NCBI GenBank assembly: GCA_003446775.1
Contig: DMCH01000132.1
Coordinates: forward strand, 38,255 to 47,599
DNA from: Chloroflexota bacterium
GTDB lineage: Bacteria; Chloroflexota; Dormibacteria; Dormibacterales; Dormibacteraceae
DNA length: 9,345 nucleotides
Direction: 5' to 3'
Shown: piece by piece, positions 1 to 6,074 of the stretch
Position numbering within the stretch: position 1 is the first letter of the stretch
How the letters are laid out: each line of letters opens with the position of its first letter
Translations under genes and position numbers: made by a program
Notes under the pieces: model-generated
The model's database searches: none
What the model saw: only the letters and a program-made list of their open reading frames with translations
Told to the model about the DNA's origin: nothing

Positions 1-476
1 GCGTCCTTGAAGTGGTAGTAGCGACCTTCGAAGTTGGTGCGCTCCTGCGTCCACAGCGATTTGATCACTTGCAGGGACTCACTCAGCATCCCGACCCTGT
101 GATCCAGCCCTTCGATGCCGTACATCGTGTGCTCGATCTCCGCCCATCCCGCCCCGATGCCGAACTCGAGCCGGCCGCCAGACAGATGGTCGATGGTGAC
201 CGCCATCTTGGCCAGGACGACCGGATGGCGATAAGTGTTGCCCGTGACCAGGCACCCGAAGCGCACACGCCTGGTCGCCTCGGCCATCGCGGCCTGCAGT
301 GTCCAGCCCTCGTAGATGGGTCGCCCCGGGCCACCATCGCCGATCGACGCCAGGTGGTCGAAATCCCAAACGTGATCGAAACCTTCCTCGTCGGCGATGC
401 GCCAGACGGCACGCAGCGCCTCTATGGTGGTGTCCTGGCCGGAGAGCTTGATGCCGAAGCGCAACGGATGGGTCAT
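1..476 (-). CDS. LLM-class (luciferase-like) F420-dependent oxidoreductase, 3' part missing
   Basis: The gene begins at ATG 476 and runs off the left edge, leaving the first 158 residues. Translating the minus strand gives MTHPLRFGIKLSG, then a WDFDHL stretch near residue 40, FGCLVTGNTYRHP near 75, and GGRLEFGIGAGW near 105. This layout is typical of luciferase-like monooxygenases, TIM-barrel enzymes that use F420 or flavin for hydride transfer. About half of the usual 300 or so residues are present, so the substrate cannot be named. The start lies 6 nt after the stop of the PPOX gene (483-917), which implies one transcription unit; a second F420-type protein there supports an F420-linked redox role. 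No strong ribosome binding site precedes the ATG, so translation may be coupled to the upstream gene. The family call is firm; the cofactor is inferred. Confidence 0.85.
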   Translation of the reverse strand, partial: MTHPLRFGIKLSGQDTTIEALRAVWRIADEEGFDHVWDFDHLASIGDGGPGRPIYEGWTLQAAMAEATRRVRFGCLVTGNTYRHPVVLAKMAVTIDHLSGGRLEFGIGAGWAEIEHTMYGIEGLDHRVGMLSESLQVIKSLWTQERTNFEGRYYHFKD

Positions 477-482
477 GGAATG

Positions 483-917
483 TCAGTCGCCCTGAAACTT
501 CGTCGGGCGCACGCGGATTGGAATGCGGTAGTCGGCCGAGAAGCTCTCAGGAGTCCAGCCGTAGCTTTTGATCAAAGATCGGTACTTGCGAATATAGGCG
601 GGGACTTTGTAGGCGGGAGGCTGCCGCTTCAACAGCTGCGCCTTGCCCGCCACGCGCACCACGTCGCCACCCTCGGGATTCGAGTTCAACTGCAGCGCCA
701 CGAGCGGGTTGCGCCCGATGTTCCGCACCTTCTGGCCAGGCACGGAATAGATAAGGAATGTGCCGCCGTCGAACAGGAACCACACTGGCACGACCAGAGG
801 CCGGCCGTTGGGGTTGGTGGTGGCCAGCCAGACCACGATCTCTCTCTTGAGGCGGCTCAGCACGTGCTTGCCGCGAGGAGTCGTCGTGTCCAGGAGCTTG
901 CGAGCGGGCACGCGCAT
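483..917 (-). CDS. PPOX-class probable F420-dependent enzyme, Rv3369-like
   Basis: This is a complete 144-residue protein, the usual length for single-domain split-barrel proteins of the pyridoxamine-phosphate-oxidase superfamily. Near the N-terminus it shows LDTTTPRGKHVLSRL, then VVWLATTNPNGRP, VPVWFLFDGGTFLIYS, a KVRNIGRNPLVAL segment, and GGDVVRVAGKAQL. That order resembles the Rv3369-type subgroup assigned as probable F420 binders. Members bind FMN or F420 in a dimeric split barrel and reduce small substrates; the substrate here is unknown. The ATG at 917 is the first start in frame. It sits only 14 nt from the msrB ATG on the other strand, so its transcript must begin very close to the start codon or inside msrB. 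It leads a probable two-gene unit with the LLM-class enzyme downstream. Confidence 0.85.
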   Translation of the reverse strand: MRVPARKLLDTTTPRGKHVLSRLKREIVVWLATTNPNGRPLVVPVWFLFDGGTFLIYSVPGQKVRNIGRNPLVALQLNSNPEGGDVVRVAGKAQLLKRQPPAYKVPAYIRKYRSLIKSYGWTPESFSADYRIPIRVRPTKFQGD

Positions 918-940
918 ACGTGGGTAAGAATATGTCCATG
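918..940. promoter_or_regulatory. Possible shared bidirectional -10 region between PPOX gene and msrB
   Basis: The divergent genes are separated by only 14 nt (918-931) and the only AT-rich patch is TAAGAAT at 925-931. Read rightward, it ends 6 nt before the ATG at 938, the spacing expected of a -10 element driving a leaderless msrB transcript. Read leftward, TATTCT (932-927) lies 9 nt before the PPOX ATG at 917. Neither start has a convincing Shine-Dalgarno sequence. No good -35 box was found at normal spacing in either direction, so this is a tentative reading. Confidence 0.3.
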
Positions 941-1333
941 AGCCAGAAGACGAAGAAGACCGAAGCCGAGTGGCGGAACGACCTGAGCCCCATGCAGTTC
1001 CACGTCCTTCGCGAGAAGGGCACCGAGCGGCCCTTTACCGGCGAGTACTGGGACACCAACGTGCCTGGCGTCTACCTGTGCGCCGGCTGCGGCGCCAAGC
1101 TCTTCGAGTCGGAAACCAAGTTCGACGCCCACTGCGGCTGGCCGAGCTTCTATGCCCCGGCGGAGGACGCCCCTGTCGAGGAGCACGTCGACCGCAGTCT
1201 TTTCATGACGCGGACCGAGGTCACCTGCGCCAACTGCGGCGGGCACCTGGGCCACGTCTTCGACGACGGACCCAAGCCGACGGGCCTGCGCTACTGCATC
1301 AACTCGGCGTCGATCAAGCTCGACCCCAAATAA
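932..1333 (+). CDS. msrB: Peptide-methionine (R)-S-oxide reductase MsrB, Cys type
   Basis: This cytosolic repair enzyme reduces methionine-R-sulfoxide in oxidised proteins, using thioredoxin for recycling. From ATG 932 the product has 133 residues, normal for a stand-alone MsrB. It is complete: structural zinc ligands C50/C53 and C99/C102 (CAGC and CANC), the HCGWPSF signature with C68, GHLGHVF at 104-110, and the catalytic cysteine C122 in RYCINSA. C122 is encoded by TGC, so this is not the selenocysteine form known in some MsrB proteins. Other in-frame starts are GTG 920 and ATG 938; 938 would suit a leaderless transcript, and all precede the conserved domain. It is divergent from the PPOX gene and converges on the GrdB-like selenoprotein gene with 9 nt between stops, leaving no room for a separate terminator. 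Confidence 0.97.
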   Translation: MSMSQKTKKTEAEWRNDLSPMQFHVLREKGTERPFTGEYWDTNVPGVYLCAGCGAKLFESETKFDAHCGWPSFYAPAEDAPVEEHVDRSLFMTRTEVTCANCGGHLGHVFDDGPKPTGLRYCINSASIKLDPK

Positions 1334-1342
1334 CCGACCAGC

Positions 1343-2203
1343 TCAGCTAGTAGGCCGCTGGGACGCGAGTAGCTTCCGGACGATCGGACTCGCCTCCTTG
1401 GGCTGCCAGGCCTTGTAGGCGTCGCGAAGCGGCACCGGCCACTCGATGTCGACGTCGACTCGAGTCCCAAAGGCGGTCGACCCCGCCAGCACCTGCAGCG
1501 CGACCTCCAGCACCCGGCGCTGCATTGTCTTGTCGCCGGGCATTCCGAACGCGTGACCGAAAGGAAACTCGACCCCGACGATGCGCGGCGCCCTGCGCTC
1601 CTCGGCGACTGCCGGCATCATGGTCACGACCACCGTCGGGATCCCGGCCGTTTCGATCCACCGTGCCAGCACGGGCACGTTCGAGCAGCAATCGGGTCAA
1701 GCCGGGGCGAGGATCAGCCCGTCCGCCTGCTGGTCGCGGAGCTTCGCGACCAGCTCGGGCAGCGTTTCCTGGCGCCAACCGTCCAGGCTCCGATCCTGGT
1801 AGCCCATCACCGACAGGTGCTCGGCGGTCGCGCTCCCAACCATGCCTTCTGCCACCAGGTGATCGAGCAGGCGCGCCGGGAGGGCGATCTCGGGGTCGGC
1901 CTTGATGTCTTCGTCATTGATATGCAGGTGAGCCACGCCGATCTCCGCCGCGTCTGCGTTCGCCGGTATCGAACGCCAAGAAGGGTCGCCCCATTCGGGA
2001 TTGTTCTGCTCGCGCTCGAGGTCGAAGGATGGCTGCGTACTCCTGACGAAGAGACCGGCCGAGGTGAGCAGGGCGATCCTGGCTGCGGCCAATCGCTTCT
2101 CGAAAGGCGCCCACACCGGCGCCTCCTCGCCCGGAAACGGCCCACGACCTTCGTACATCGGACGAAAGCTGCGCGGCAGAAACCTGTAGCTGTCGACGAT
2201 CAA
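1343..2203 (-). CDS. GrdB-like (glycine/sarcosine/betaine reductase B family) selenoprotein, UGA read as Sec169
   Basis: Two open stretches in one frame are separated by a single TGA at 1699-1697. Read as selenocysteine, it gives one 286-residue protein starting at TTG 2203. The first half begins MIVDSYRFLPRSF and carries ALLTSAGL (44-51), DLERE, WGDPSWRSIP (71-80) and an AHLHIN segment near 91-96. After the UGA come PDCCSNVPVLARWIE, AGIPTVVVTMMP and PRIVGVEFPFGH. This matches the architecture of GrdB-family selenoprotein B relatives, in which Sec sits in a central redox motif; here it is U169-P-D-C172-C173. Classical GrdB/PrdB proteins reductively cleave glycine, betaine or proline; the substrate of this shorter homologue is unknown. 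The TTG overlaps the PhzF stop as TTGA, implying translational coupling. A nonsense mutation or a restart at GTG 1678 is the alternative, but conserved-looking sequence on both sides of the UGA and the SECIS-like hairpin favour Sec. Confidence 0.8.
1653..1699 (-). promoter_or_regulatory. Candidate bacterial SECIS element behind the in-frame UGA
   Basis: On the mRNA, the UGA (1699-1697) is followed by 17 nt and then a perfect 6-bp stem: CGUGCC (1679-1674), loop CGUGCU (1673-1668), GGCACG (1667-1662). Flanking UCGA at 1684-1681 can pair with UCGA at 1656-1653 to lengthen the helix across a small asymmetric internal loop. The apical loop starts 23 nt after the UGA and has G as its second base. 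Both fit the general bacterial SECIS pattern recognised by SelB. A competing 5-bp hairpin, CCGUG (1674-1670) with CACGG (1665-1661), places CUGG in the loop. The selenocysteine machinery itself (selA, selB, selC, selD) is not in the window. Confidence 0.6.
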
Positions 2204-3105
2204 CGGTCCGCGCCCACCAATGTGCCGGTGACGACCGGCATCACCGCTCCGCCGACCTCGATCTTGGTCGGAATGTCTTTGTCCGCACCGTATTCGAGCC
2301 GGATGTGGATGATGCTCTGGCGGCCCATCTTGGTTCCCTGTTCGCTGGTGATCGACACGCGCTGCGAGCGTGGCACCAGCCCGTACTTGACCGCGAAGGC
2401 GCCCAGCGGTCCGCTGGCCGACCCGGTGGCAGGGTCCTCGTCGATTCCGTTCGCATCCGGCGCGAACAGACGGCTGTACAACCGGTTCGCACCGTCAGAT
2501 GCAAACAAGAACACCGGTAGTGATTTGCGCCCCGCGAATGCCTCGCGAAGGCGAGTTTTGTCGGACACCGCGGTGTCGACCGCGCGCGCATCCCTCAACG
2601 CAACGTAAAGAAAATCGAGGCCCGTAGTAGCGACCTGAAGCGGAACGTCAGCCGCAAGGTAGGTCTCGTCGAGGCCCAGACCCGCTGCGATGCGCTTTCG
2701 ATCCGCGATCACCTCGCCGAAGACGAGCGGCGGGTGGGTCATCCAGAATGTGAAGCCGTTTGGCCCGCGCTCGCCACGCACGGCCACGGGTCCGACGCGT
2801 TCCTCGAGGGTGAATTCGAGGGCACCTCCCGGCACGAGCCCCTGCGTCGCCAGCACCCATGCAGTTCCGATGGTCGGGTGTCCAGCAAATGGCAGCTCGG
2901 TACCGGGCGTAAAGATGCGGACCCTCGCCGCATTTCCAGGTTGTGTCGGCGCCATGACGAACGTAGTCTCCGAGAAGTTCATCTCCCGGGCCACGCGCTG
3001 CATGACGTCCGGGGCGATGTCGCCGGCATCGAGCACCACCGCCAGCTGGTTGCCGGCGAGCGCTCGATCCGTGAACACGTCGACGATGTGAATCGGGTAG
3101 CCCAT
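2200..3105 (-). CDS. PhzF-family isomerase/epimerase-like protein
   Basis: This 301-residue protein has the normal length and both halves of the PhzF family, which shares the diaminopimelate epimerase/proline racemase fold and performs proton-shift isomerisations on small metabolites. Signatures are DVFTDRALAGNQLAVV (9-24), the catalytic glutamate E46 in NFSETTF, ELPFAGHPTIGTA (70-82) and DEDPATGSASGPLGAF (222-237). The substrate cannot be read from sequence; few PhzF members outside phenazine synthesis are characterised. The ATG at 3105 matches the family N-terminus (GYPIHIVDVFT); the frame stays open further upstream, but that part is a shadow of the exporter gene. AAGG and AGAG lie in the short leader. 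It follows the LysE-type gene by 17 nt and overlaps the selenoprotein start by 4 nt, so it is the middle gene of a probable operon. Confidence 0.93.
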   Translation of the reverse strand: MGYPIHIVDVFTDRALAGNQLAVVLDAGDIAPDVMQRVAREMNFSETTFVMAPTQPGNAARVRIFTPGTELPFAGHPTIGTAWVLATQGLVPGGALEFTLEERVGPVAVRGERGPNGFTFWMTHPPLVFGEVIADRKRIAAGLGLDETYLAADVPLQVATTGLDFLYVALRDARAVDTAVSDKTRLREAFAGRKSLPVFLFASDGANRLYSRLFAPDANGIDEDPATGSASGPLGAFAVKYGLVPRSQRVSITSEQGTKMGRQSIIHIRLEYGADKDIPTKIEVGGAVMPVVTGTLVGADR

Positions 3106-3122
3106 TTGCTTGCTCTTACCTT

Positions 3123-3740
3123 TCACGTACTGAGCGAGGATACGAGCGCAGCCAGGCCAAGTCCGACGATCGCCAGGCCGCTGGCGGTGCTGATGCCCCG
3201 AACGACGCACGGCGTGATCCGGGTGCGAAGGCCCGCCGCGAGCGCCGCGAGCATGCACCACCACGTCGCCGATCCCAGCAAGACACCGACCACGAGCAGG
3301 GCCGGTCGCAGATAGCCGCCGCGGATGCCGGCGCCCAAGGTCGCGGCCAGCGCCGCGAAAGAGATGATGGTGGCGGGGTTGGTGATGGTCAGGCCGAGTG
3401 TGGAGAAGTAAGCCCACGCGAGACCGACGCCGTTCGTCGATGCGGACTCCGTTGTCTTTGGCCGGTCGAGGGCGATGCGCGCGCCCAACGCGACGAGCAG
3501 AACGCCGCCTGCGAGCGCAAGCCAGCGGCGCTCACCGGTGAGCACGATCGCGATGGCGCCCACGCCGAACACGCCGAGTGCTGCATAGAACCCATCCGCT
3601 GTGGCGACGCCAAATCCGGAGAAGAGCCCGTTGAGCCAGCCCTTGACGAGGGTGCGTCTAAGGCAGAGGAAGAAGATCGGGCCAGGCGCCGCCGCAATGG
3701 CAAACCCGAGGGCAAAGCCCCGAAGCAGCACGCTGGACAC
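3123..3740 (-). CDS. LysE/RhtB-family amino-acid exporter
   Basis: The 205-residue product is almost entirely hydrophobic, with about six predicted membrane helices. Near the N-terminus it has the family's APGP motif (18-21), followed by LCLRRTLVKGWLNGLFSGFG and ATADGFYAALG. These belong to the LysE/RhtB translocators of the inner membrane, which export amino acids or similar small metabolites by proton antiport. Substrate cannot be assigned. The GTG start at 3740 places the APGP motif at its usual distance from the N-terminus and has AGAGG about 6 nt upstream. It is the first gene of the minus-strand cluster with PhzF and the GrdB-like selenoprotein, so the exported compound may be a product or toxic intermediate of those enzymes; that link is inferred from context only. 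Confidence 0.93.
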   Translation of the reverse strand: MSSVLLRGFALGFAIAAAPGPIFFLCLRRTLVKGWLNGLFSGFGVATADGFYAALGVFGVGAIAIVLTGERRWLALAGGVLLVALGARIALDRPKTTESASTNGVGLAWAYFSTLGLTITNPATIISFAALAATLGAGIRGGYLRPALLVVGVLLGSATWWCMLAALAAGLRTRITPCVVRGISTASGLAIVGLGLAALVSSLST

Positions 3741-3767
3741 CCGAGCCTCTCATGGCTCGCAATTGTA
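3741..3767 (-). promoter_or_regulatory. Probable promoter with dyad operator before the exporter operon
   Basis: On the minus strand TACAAT (3767-3762) matches the -10 consensus at five of six bases. It predicts a start site near 3755 and a leader of about 15 nt containing AGAGG before GTG 3740. Between the -10 box and the start codon lies a perfect dyad: CGAGCC (3759-3754), six bases, GGCTCG (3747-3742). It spans the predicted start site, as an operator would. If transcription starts further upstream, the same dyad would form a hairpin burying the ribosome binding site. No clear -35 box was found. Confidence 0.4.
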
Positions 3768-3924
3768 TTTCAGCCTTGGGAAAGTACGGGACGGATTGTC
3801 CAGTCTCGACATGCTGACCTCCGGTTGGGAGCTTAATACGGGCAGGCTTGCTGCTTTCCTCAACACTCCGTAGCCCGACGAACGCGTGGGGGCAGTCCCT
3901 GTCGCGTAGCCGCGCGGATCGCCG
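3768..3924. other. Intergenic region, no gene recognised
   Basis: This 157-nt stretch lies between divergent genes. It is slightly richer in A+T than its surroundings and contains TTAATACGG around 3833-3841, a weak -10-like sequence for the rightward gene at 3925. Short reading frames crossing it have no recognisable features. Nothing else is supported. Confidence 0.4.
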
Positions 3925-4410
3925 ATGAGCCGCCGTTTGCTCACGTATGGCGCCATCGCCGCCGGGTTGGCCGTGGTGGTCTTGGTCGGGGCGGCCGCGT
4001 ACGGGTCCCTGCAGGTCCCGTTCCAGGCGCCCACCCTCAGCAGTCCGGTCCCCGCGCTCGGATGCACGCCCGCTCCGTGCGCCAACCTGCGCGGCTACAC
4101 GCTCTGGGTGACGAACCTCGACCTGCAGGGCAACCTGGTGACGATACACATCACCTTCCGAAACTCGAGCGATTCCACGCATGCATCACCGGAGGATCTG
4201 GAGCTCATCGACTCGCAGCGGAACCTCTCGAGACCGATCTTTGACGCGCCCTCATGCACTCCGTGGTCGCGCCACGAATTCAATCACGGGGCTACATACG
4301 GACCGATCGTCGTCTGTTTCAAGGCGGGCACGTCGGCGCCTCCACTCGTTCTCCGCTGGTCGCCGGACTTTGGCTTGGTCTGCTGCCGCACCGACATCAA
4401 GCTCACTTGA
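3925..4410 (+). CDS. Membrane-anchored Cys-rich hypothetical protein with a beta-sandwich-like domain
   Basis: The product has 161 residues. The N-terminus MSRRLLTYG is followed by a hydrophobic segment at about 8-28, which reads as a signal anchor or uncleaved signal peptide. After a Pro-rich linker (31-45), residues 58-100 (LWVTNLDLQGNLVTIHITFRN, then an EDLELIDSQRN stretch) resemble the alternating strands of DUF4352-like immunoglobulin-type extracytoplasmic domains. Six cysteines (C47, C52, C111, C131, C153, C154) all lie outside the membrane segment and could form disulfides. No catalytic motif is visible and I do not recognise a named family. The ATG is preceded only by a weak GGA. Its last 8 nt overlap the end of the convergent phosphodiesterase gene. 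Confidence 0.75.
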   Translation: MSRRLLTYGAIAAGLAVVVLVGAAAYGSLQVPFQAPTLSSPVPALGCTPAPCANLRGYTLWVTNLDLQGNLVTIHITFRNSSDSTHASPEDLELIDSQRNLSRPIFDAPSCTPWSRHEFNHGATYGPIVVCFKAGTSAPPLVLRWSPDFGLVCCRTDIKLT

Positions 4411-5107
4411 TCCTCAACGCAATGTCGGGACGGTTCGTGATCAGGACCGCCACGCGAGGGTCGCGCATGAATCGCGCGATGTTCACTTCGTCGTCGACGG
4501 TCCACACCCAGGCCGGCATGTGGGCCCGAGCGCAATAGTCCAGAACCCGAATGTCGGCAAGCCGCTGGTGAACGGCCGCGAAGTCCGCGTGGCAGCGCCG
4601 CAGCCGCACGCCGGGAAAAAGCTCGCTCCATCGCACGCGGAGAGAACGCCAGGGCGGTGCGCGCTCCAGATCTTCGCCCAGGGTCAGTCCCGCGCGCGCC
4701 GTCGGAAAGGTCTCTTTGATCGCGCGTATCGAATCGTCACCACCGGTGAAGAAGACCGGACTGTGCCCGCACCCCGTCTGGATGAGGCGAACGATGGCCG
4801 CCTCGTCTCCAGCTTCCTTGACGTCGACATGCAGCCCGACCCTCCCGTCGACGAGCTCCATCACCTCGTCGACCTTCAGGAGCTCGGCGCCAAGCTCTTG
4901 CCTCAGCGCCGCATACGGCAGCTCGCCCACGACGCGGCCTGAAGGCGTGCGATCGTCGTGGTAATTGACGTAGACACCGTCCGCGCTCCGGCGCACATCC
5001 ATCTCGACGTAGGCGACGCCCAGGGCTATGGCGCGACCGTAGCGGTCGGCAGCCGGCAGTCCAGGAATACCGCATTCACCACGGTGAGCATCGATCAGAG
5101 TTCGCAC
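4403..5107 (-). CDS. Glycerophosphodiester phosphodiesterase family protein
   Basis: The enzyme family hydrolyses glycerophosphodiesters to glycerol-3-phosphate and an alcohol on a TIM barrel. Expected landmarks are present in order: H8-R9-G in IDAHRGE, the metal-binding pair E35 and D37 in YVEMDVRRSADG, H50 in VNYHDD, HVDVKEAG (93-100), and a C-terminal WTVDDEVN stretch followed by VLITNRPD (221-228). From GTG 5107 the product has 234 residues, typical of the compact bacterial form. The GTG places HRG at residue 8, as usual; the frame is open further upstream, but that extension would overlap the divergent SDR gene and lacks family sequence. No signal peptide is visible, so it is probably cytoplasmic. 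Its 3' end overlaps the convergent hypothetical gene by 8 nt. Confidence 0.92.
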   Translation of the reverse strand: MRTLIDAHRGECGIPGLPAADRYGRAIALGVAYVEMDVRRSADGVYVNYHDDRTPSGRVVGELPYAALRQELGAELLKVDEVMELVDGRVGLHVDVKEAGDEAAIVRLIQTGCGHSPVFFTGGDDSIRAIKETFPTARAGLTLGEDLERAPPWRSLRVRWSELFPGVRLRRCHADFAAVHQRLADIRVLDYCARAHMPAWVWTVDDEVNIARFMRDPRVAVLITNRPDIALRIK

Positions 5108-5149
5108 GGTGGCTTGCCACGCCCAGCTTGATGCATAGAGACTGAGCGA

Positions 5150-5977
5150 ATGGCAGGGCTGCACCCGGTGGTCGTGATCACTGGAGCGACCGGCGCGATC
5201 GGCTCCGCGACGGCGTCGCTGCTTGCCCGGCGCGGCGCCCAACTGCTGTTGCTGGGCCGCCCCTCGGACCGGCTGGACACTCTGGTGGAGAGGCTGGATC
5301 GCGACAAGAGGGTCTCCAGCGTGGAGGTCGACCTGTCGTCGCTCGCCTCGGTGCGACTGGCGGCGCGACAAATCTCGCGCACGGTGGCGCATGTGGACGC
5401 GCTGCTGAACGTGGCCGCGGTGTTCACATCCGAGTACCAGCAAACCGATGACGGTTTCGAGCTGATGCTTGCCACCAACCACCTGGGCCCGTTCCTTTTG
5501 ACCAACCTGCTCCGTGACCGGCTCGCCGGCGCCGGGCGCGTGATCACTGTCACTGCGCCGTCCTCCACCCGGGTCGACCTCGATCAACTCGTCTCAAAGG
5601 ACAGCTTCAGCCCTTTGCGGACGTTCGGCGCCACCAAGGCCGCCAACCTCCTGTTCACATTCGAGCTCGCGCGGCGCGCGAAGAGATGGGACGTGCGCGC
5701 CTCCGCCTACCACCCGGGACTGGTCCGCTCCGAGCTCATGCGAGAGGCGCCTCGGCCGCTCCGATTGCTGACGCGAATCGTGTCCGGGCCGCCGGCTCGC
5801 GCCGCTGAGGACCTGGCCGAGCTCGCCACGTCGCCGGCGTTTCAGAGCACGACGGGCTGGTTGTTCAAGAGCACTCGCCACATCGATCCGCCGAAGTCGA
5901 CCCTGGACCTCGAAGCCCAACACAGCCTGTGGAAGCGCACCGCCGAGCTGGTGGAGCTGGACGAGTCGGGCTTCTGA
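5150..5977 (+). CDS. Short-chain dehydrogenase/reductase-like protein with altered catalytic residues
   Basis: This 275-residue protein has the Rossmann framework of retinol-dehydrogenase-like SDRs: TGATGAIG (11-18) for dinucleotide binding, a VDLSSLASVR segment (60-69), ATNHLGPFLLTNLL (108-121) with N110, and HPGLVRSEL after the active site. The catalytic positions differ from the family. Where YxxxK is expected, it reads F159-G-A-T-K163, and NNAG is NVAA (87-90). By alignment of RVITVTA with the usual V-S-S strand, the catalytic Ser falls on A136, although S138 and S139 are close by. Cofactor binding is likely retained, but classical SDR catalysis is doubtful; a scaffold role or different chemistry is possible. 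The start ATG 5150 fits the family N-terminus with no strong ribosome binding site. It is divergent from the phosphodiesterase gene by 42 nt. Confidence 0.9.
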   Translation: MAGLHPVVVITGATGAIGSATASLLARRGAQLLLLGRPSDRLDTLVERLDRDKRVSSVEVDLSSLASVRLAARQISRTVAHVDALLNVAAVFTSEYQQTDDGFELMLATNHLGPFLLTNLLRDRLAGAGRVITVTAPSSTRVDLDQLVSKDSFSPLRTFGATKAANLLFTFELARRAKRWDVRASAYHPGLVRSELMREAPRPLRLLTRIVSGPPARAAEDLAELATSPAFQSTTGWLFKSTRHIDPPKSTLDLEAQHSLWKRTAELVELDESGF

Positions 5978-6003
5978 AGTCTCCACGCCGCGCTCGTCGC
6001 TGC

Positions 6004-6020
6004 TTCACATCGCATTCACA
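6004..6020 (+). promoter_or_regulatory. TTCACA direct repeat, candidate OmpR-type operator
   Basis: TTCACA occurs at 6004-6009 and again at 6015-6020, exactly 11 bp apart. Response regulators of the OmpR family typically bind as head-to-tail dimers to direct repeats with about one helical turn between half sites. The repeat lies 55 nt upstream of the small membrane protein start and ahead of an OmpR-type regulator gene (6550-7251), so autoregulation of this module is the natural guess. No strong -10 box was identified downstream of it. Confidence 0.45.
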
Positions 6021-6074
6021 ACCGCGTCGAAGGATGAGAGGCATCAAACCACTCGTGACAAAGGAGTAACGGCA

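Noticed and set aside
12..941. Long rightward open frame (309 codons) across the first kilobase
   Set aside because: It is antisense to the LLM-class and PPOX genes, both of which have clear family motifs; its product is rich in Arg, His and Pro with no recognisable domain, as expected of a GC-rich shadow frame.
1343..2203. Pseudogene by nonsense mutation, or two separate genes with a restart at GTG 1678
   Set aside because: The sequence right at and after the UGA is part of the conserved core, a redox Cys lies two residues on, a SECIS-like stem is well placed, and no ribosome binding site precedes GTG 1678. Still the main alternative to test.
1553..2608. Rightward open frame of 351 codons
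   Set aside because: It lies opposite the GrdB-like and PhzF genes and has no family signature; the minus-strand frames carry all recognisable motifs.
3106..3417. N-terminal extension of the PhzF frame into the exporter gene
   Set aside because: The extra residues are antisense-like, low-complexity sequence in a different frame of the LysE gene; the family N-terminus starts exactly at ATG 3105.
4181..4942. Rightward open frame of 253 codons
   Set aside because: Shadow of the phosphodiesterase gene, without motifs; HRG, ExD and WTVDD are all on the minus strand.
5108..5149. Hairpin GTGGC-TT-GCCAC and a TTGCCA box before the SDR gene
   Set aside because: The hairpin loop is too small to form with all pairs, and no matching -10 box lies at proper distance from TTGCCA.
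5108..5587. Upstream extension of the phosphodiesterase frame
   Set aside because: It is antisense to the SDR gene and contains no family sequence; GTG 5107 puts the HRG motif at its usual position.
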